Part shown: positions 61,380 to 64,000 of the stretch, one piece after another
Layout of the letters: each line of letters starts with the position of its first letter
How positions within the stretch are numbered: the stretch's first letter is position 1
Source: Sanderia malayensis
Lineage: Eukaryota > Cnidaria > Scyphozoa > Semaeostomeae > Pelagiidae
Assembly (NCBI GenBank): GCA_013076295.1
Contig: RQOL01000822.1
Span: forward strand, 1 to 64,000
DNA length: 64,000 nt
Direction of reading: 5' to 3'
Notes under the pieces: model-generated
Told to the model about the DNA's origin: nothing
The model's input: the letters and a program-made list of their open reading frames with translations, nothing else
The model's database searches: none
Program-made: the position numbers and the translations under genes

Positions 61380-62995
61380 TATATTTGGTCCCTTGAAGCT
61401 CGTTTGTTTCTTTCCAATTTAAAGCCCGTGACACAAACTGTAGAAAGCATGGATATGATAATCCGTGTATGCTTTATTGAGATTCCCTTCATGCACTGTG
61501 TCGTCTGCTTGCCATACTTATGGGAAGCGAATGTCACCATATTCAGATAAAACCCACTTTTGGTAACTTCCCACTTCCCACTTTTGGTGACTTCCCACCT
61601 TTGATGACTTCCCACTTTTTCTTGACTTCCCACTTCCCACGTTTGGTGACTTCCAAGTTTTTCTCAGATACATTGGATATATGTAGAGAAAACAGCACGT
61701 TTTTTAAAAAACCGATTTTCACTATCAGAAAAACCCGGTTTCTCTCAGAAAAAACTGGTTTTCTTCAATATATTTGTTCCCTTGAAGCTCCTTTGTTTCT
61801 TTCCAAATTTAACGCCCATGACACAAACTGTAGAAAGCATGGATATGATAATCCGTGTATGCTTTATTGAGATTCCCTTCATGTTCGGTGTCGTCTGCTT
61901 GCCATATTTATGGGAAGCGAATGTCACCATACTCAGATAAAACTCACTTTTGGTAACTTCCCACTTCCCACTTTTGGTGACTTCCCACTTTTGATGAATT
62001 CCCACTTTTTCTTGACTTCCCACTTCCCACTTTTGATGACTTCTCACTTTTTCTCAGATAAAGTGGGTTTTTCTAAGATAAAGTAGGTTTTCTTCAATTG
62101 AATTATTCCGTTGAAGCTCGTTTCTTTCTTTCCAAATTTAACTCCATGACAAAAGCTGTTGAAAGCATGGATATGATAATTCGTGTATGTTAATTGAGAT
62201 ACTCTTCATACTCTGTGTTGTTCGCTTGCCATACTTATGGGAAGTGAATGTCACCATATTCAGATAAACCCACTTTTGGTAACTTCCCATTTCCCACTTT
62301 TTGTGACTTCCCACTTTTGGTGACTTCCCACTTTTTCTTCACTTCCCACTTTTGATGACTTCCCACTTTTGATGACCTCCCACTCTTGATGACTTCCCTC
62401 TTTTGATGACTTCCCAGTTTTTCTCAGATACATTGGTTATATGTTGAGAAAACAGCACTTTTTTTAAAAAATTGACTTTATCTAACAGAAAAAGCGGGTT
62501 TTTTTCAGAAAAAGATTGTTTTCTTCAATATATTTGGTCCGTTGAAGCTTGTTTGTCTCTTTCCAAATTTAACGCCCGTGACAAAGCTGTAGGAAGAATG
62601 ATATGATAGTTCCTGTATGCCTTATTGAGATTCTCTTCATACTCTGTGTTGTCCGCTTGCGATACTTATGGGAAGCGAATGTCACCATATTCAGATAAAA
62701 CCCACTTTTGATGACTTCCCACTTTTGATGACCTCCAACTTTTTCCTGACTTCCCACCTTTGATGACTTCCCACTCTCGGTGACTTTCCACTTTTGGTGA
62801 CCTCCCACTTTTTCTTGACTTCCCACTTTTGATGACTTCCCACTTTTTCTTGACTTCCACTTCCCACTTTTGGTGACTTCCAAGTTTTTCTCAGATACAT
62901 TGGGAATATGTGGAGAAAACAACACTTTTTTTGAAAAACCGATTTTATCTATCAGAAAAAGCGGGTTTCTCTCAGAAAAAATTGGTTTTCTTCAA
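61380..62995. repeat. 1.62-kb tandem unit, copy 1
   Basis: Repeats from 62,996 at an offset of 1,616 bp, including the rare GGATATATGTAGAG long core and the CAATTGAATTATTCCG short core. Confidence 0.7.
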
Positions 62996-64000
62996 TATAT
63001 TTGGTCCCTTGAAGCTCGTTTGTTTCTTTCCAATTTAAAGCCCGTGACACAAACTGTAGAAAGCATGGATATGATAATCCGTGTATGCTTTATTGAGAAT
63101 CCCTTCATGCACTGTGTCGTCTGCTTGCCATACTTATGGGAAGCGAATGTCACCATATTCAGATAAAACCCACTTTTGGTAACTTCCCACTTCCCACTTT
63201 TGGTGACTTCCCACCTTTGATGACTTCCCACTTTTTCTTGACTTCCCACTTCCCACGTTTGGTGACTTCCAAGTTTTTCTCAGATACATTGGATATATGT
63301 AGAGAAAACAGCACGTTTTTTAAAAAACCGATTTTCACTATCAGAAAAACCCGGTTTCTCTCAGAAAAAACTGGTTTTCTTCAATATATTTGTTCCCTTG
63401 AAGCTCCTTTGTTTCTTTCCAAATTTAACGCCAATGACACAAACTGTAGAAAGCATGGATATGATAATCCGTGTATGCTTTATTGAGATTCCCTTCATGT
63501 TCGGTGTCGACTGCTTGCCATATTTATGGGAAGCGAATGTCACCATACTCAGATAAAACTCACTTTTGGTATCTTCCCACTTCCCACTTTTGGTGACTTC
63601 CCACTTTTGATGAATTCCCACTTTTTCTTGACTTCCCACTTCCCACTTTTGATGACTTCTCACTTTTTCTCAGATAAAGTGGGTTTTTCTAAGATAAAGT
63701 GGGTTTTCTTCAATTGAATTATTCCGTTGAAGCTCGTTTCTTTCTTTCCAAATTGAACTCCATGACAAAAGCTGTTGAAAGCATGGATATGATAATTCGT
63801 GTATGTTTATTGAGATACTCTTCATACTCTGTGTTGTTCGCTTGCCATACTTATGGGAAGTGAACGTCACCATATTCAGATAAACCCACTTTTGGTAACT
63901 TCCCATTTCCCACTTTTTGTGACTTCCCACTTTTGGTGACTTCCCACTTTTTCTTCACTTCCCACTTTTGATGACTTCCCACTTTTGATGACCTCCCACT
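62996..64000. repeat. 1.62-kb tandem unit, copy 2 (cut by window end)
   Basis: Second copy of 61,380-62,995. The window ends inside its ladder, so array 2 extends further right. Confidence 0.7.

Larger units (their letters stand above)
42106..64000. repeat. Satellite array 2, same family and orientation as array 1
   Basis: The same 17-18 bp ladder and core modules as array 1, continuing off the right edge. About 47 cores carry the GGATATGAT landmark, near 42,317, 42,784, 43,111, 43,700, 44,115, 44,504, 45,137, 45,527, 46,071, 46,485, 46,877, 47,267, 47,898, 48,368, 48,692, 49,212, 49,712, 50,500, 51,091, 51,421, 51,852, 52,510, 52,830, 53,248, 53,860, 54,320, 54,639, 55,157, 55,829, 56,460, 57,115, 57,446, 57,878, 58,411, 58,802, 59,130, 59,600, 60,133, 60,525, 60,850, 61,452, 61,842, 62,172, 62,602, 63,068, 63,461 and 63,785. 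Spacing is more even than in array 1. No gene. Confidence 0.95.

Noticed and set aside
1..64000. Foldback-type transposon with the two arrays as inverted arms
   Set aside because: Both arrays have the ladder in the same orientation (GACTTCCCAC on the plus strand), so they are not inverted arms. Only the 73-bp end sequences are inverted.

Overview
The window is eukaryotic nuclear DNA, most likely from an invertebrate animal. It is AT-rich, has no bacterial-style gene packing, is dominated by long complex satellite arrays, and carries a Ty3/gypsy LTR retrotransposon. I recognise no host protein-coding gene, rRNA, tRNA or CRISPR. The species cannot be fixed from sequence reading alone.

Layout. 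(1) 1-31,120: a complex tandem array with two tiers. A 17-18 bp ladder unit (constant GACTTCCCAC plus a short variable tail) is interrupted by about 66 copies of a 190-290 bp 'core' module. The core and its neighbouring ladder are themselves organised in higher-order repeats of 5.5 kb, 3.96 kb and 1.18 kb. (2) 31,121-34,976: single-copy AT-rich spacer with a few hairpins, a 27-bp tandem duplication and a possible hAT-like transposon remnant, but no convincing gene. (3) 34,977-41,710: a separate minisatellite of about 135 bp, split by a 5,944-bp Ty3/gypsy element (35,604-41,547). The element has 391-bp LTRs, a 4-bp target duplication, PBS, PPT, gag, and a pol interrupted by one stop and one frameshift. 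(4) 41,711-42,032: short unique spacer. (5) 42,106-64,000: a second array of the same satellite family in the same orientation, with about 47 cores and its own higher-order duplications.

Two observations stand out. First, the right end of array 1 (31,121-31,193) and the left end of array 2 (42,033-42,105) carry the same 73-bp sequence in opposite orientation. They align without a gap at about 75% identity, each has an internal hairpin, and each abuts the first or last ladder unit exactly. The arrays may therefore be discrete units bounded by terminal inverted repeats, perhaps satellite-bearing mobile elements, rather than open-ended satellite. Second, the gag/pol junction carries a complete-looking -1 frameshift signal: a T TTA AAC heptamer in gag register, a 6-nt spacer, an 8-bp GC-rich stem, and a loop able to form a pseudoknot.

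The retrotransposon is young by its LTRs (4 differences in 391) yet its pol is broken. Parts of both arrays (about 3.84-6.53 kb and 52.6-54.4 kb) are full of single-base deletions relative to near-identical copies nearby. That looks like uncorrected sequencing or consensus error and should make readers cautious about frames and copy lengths there.
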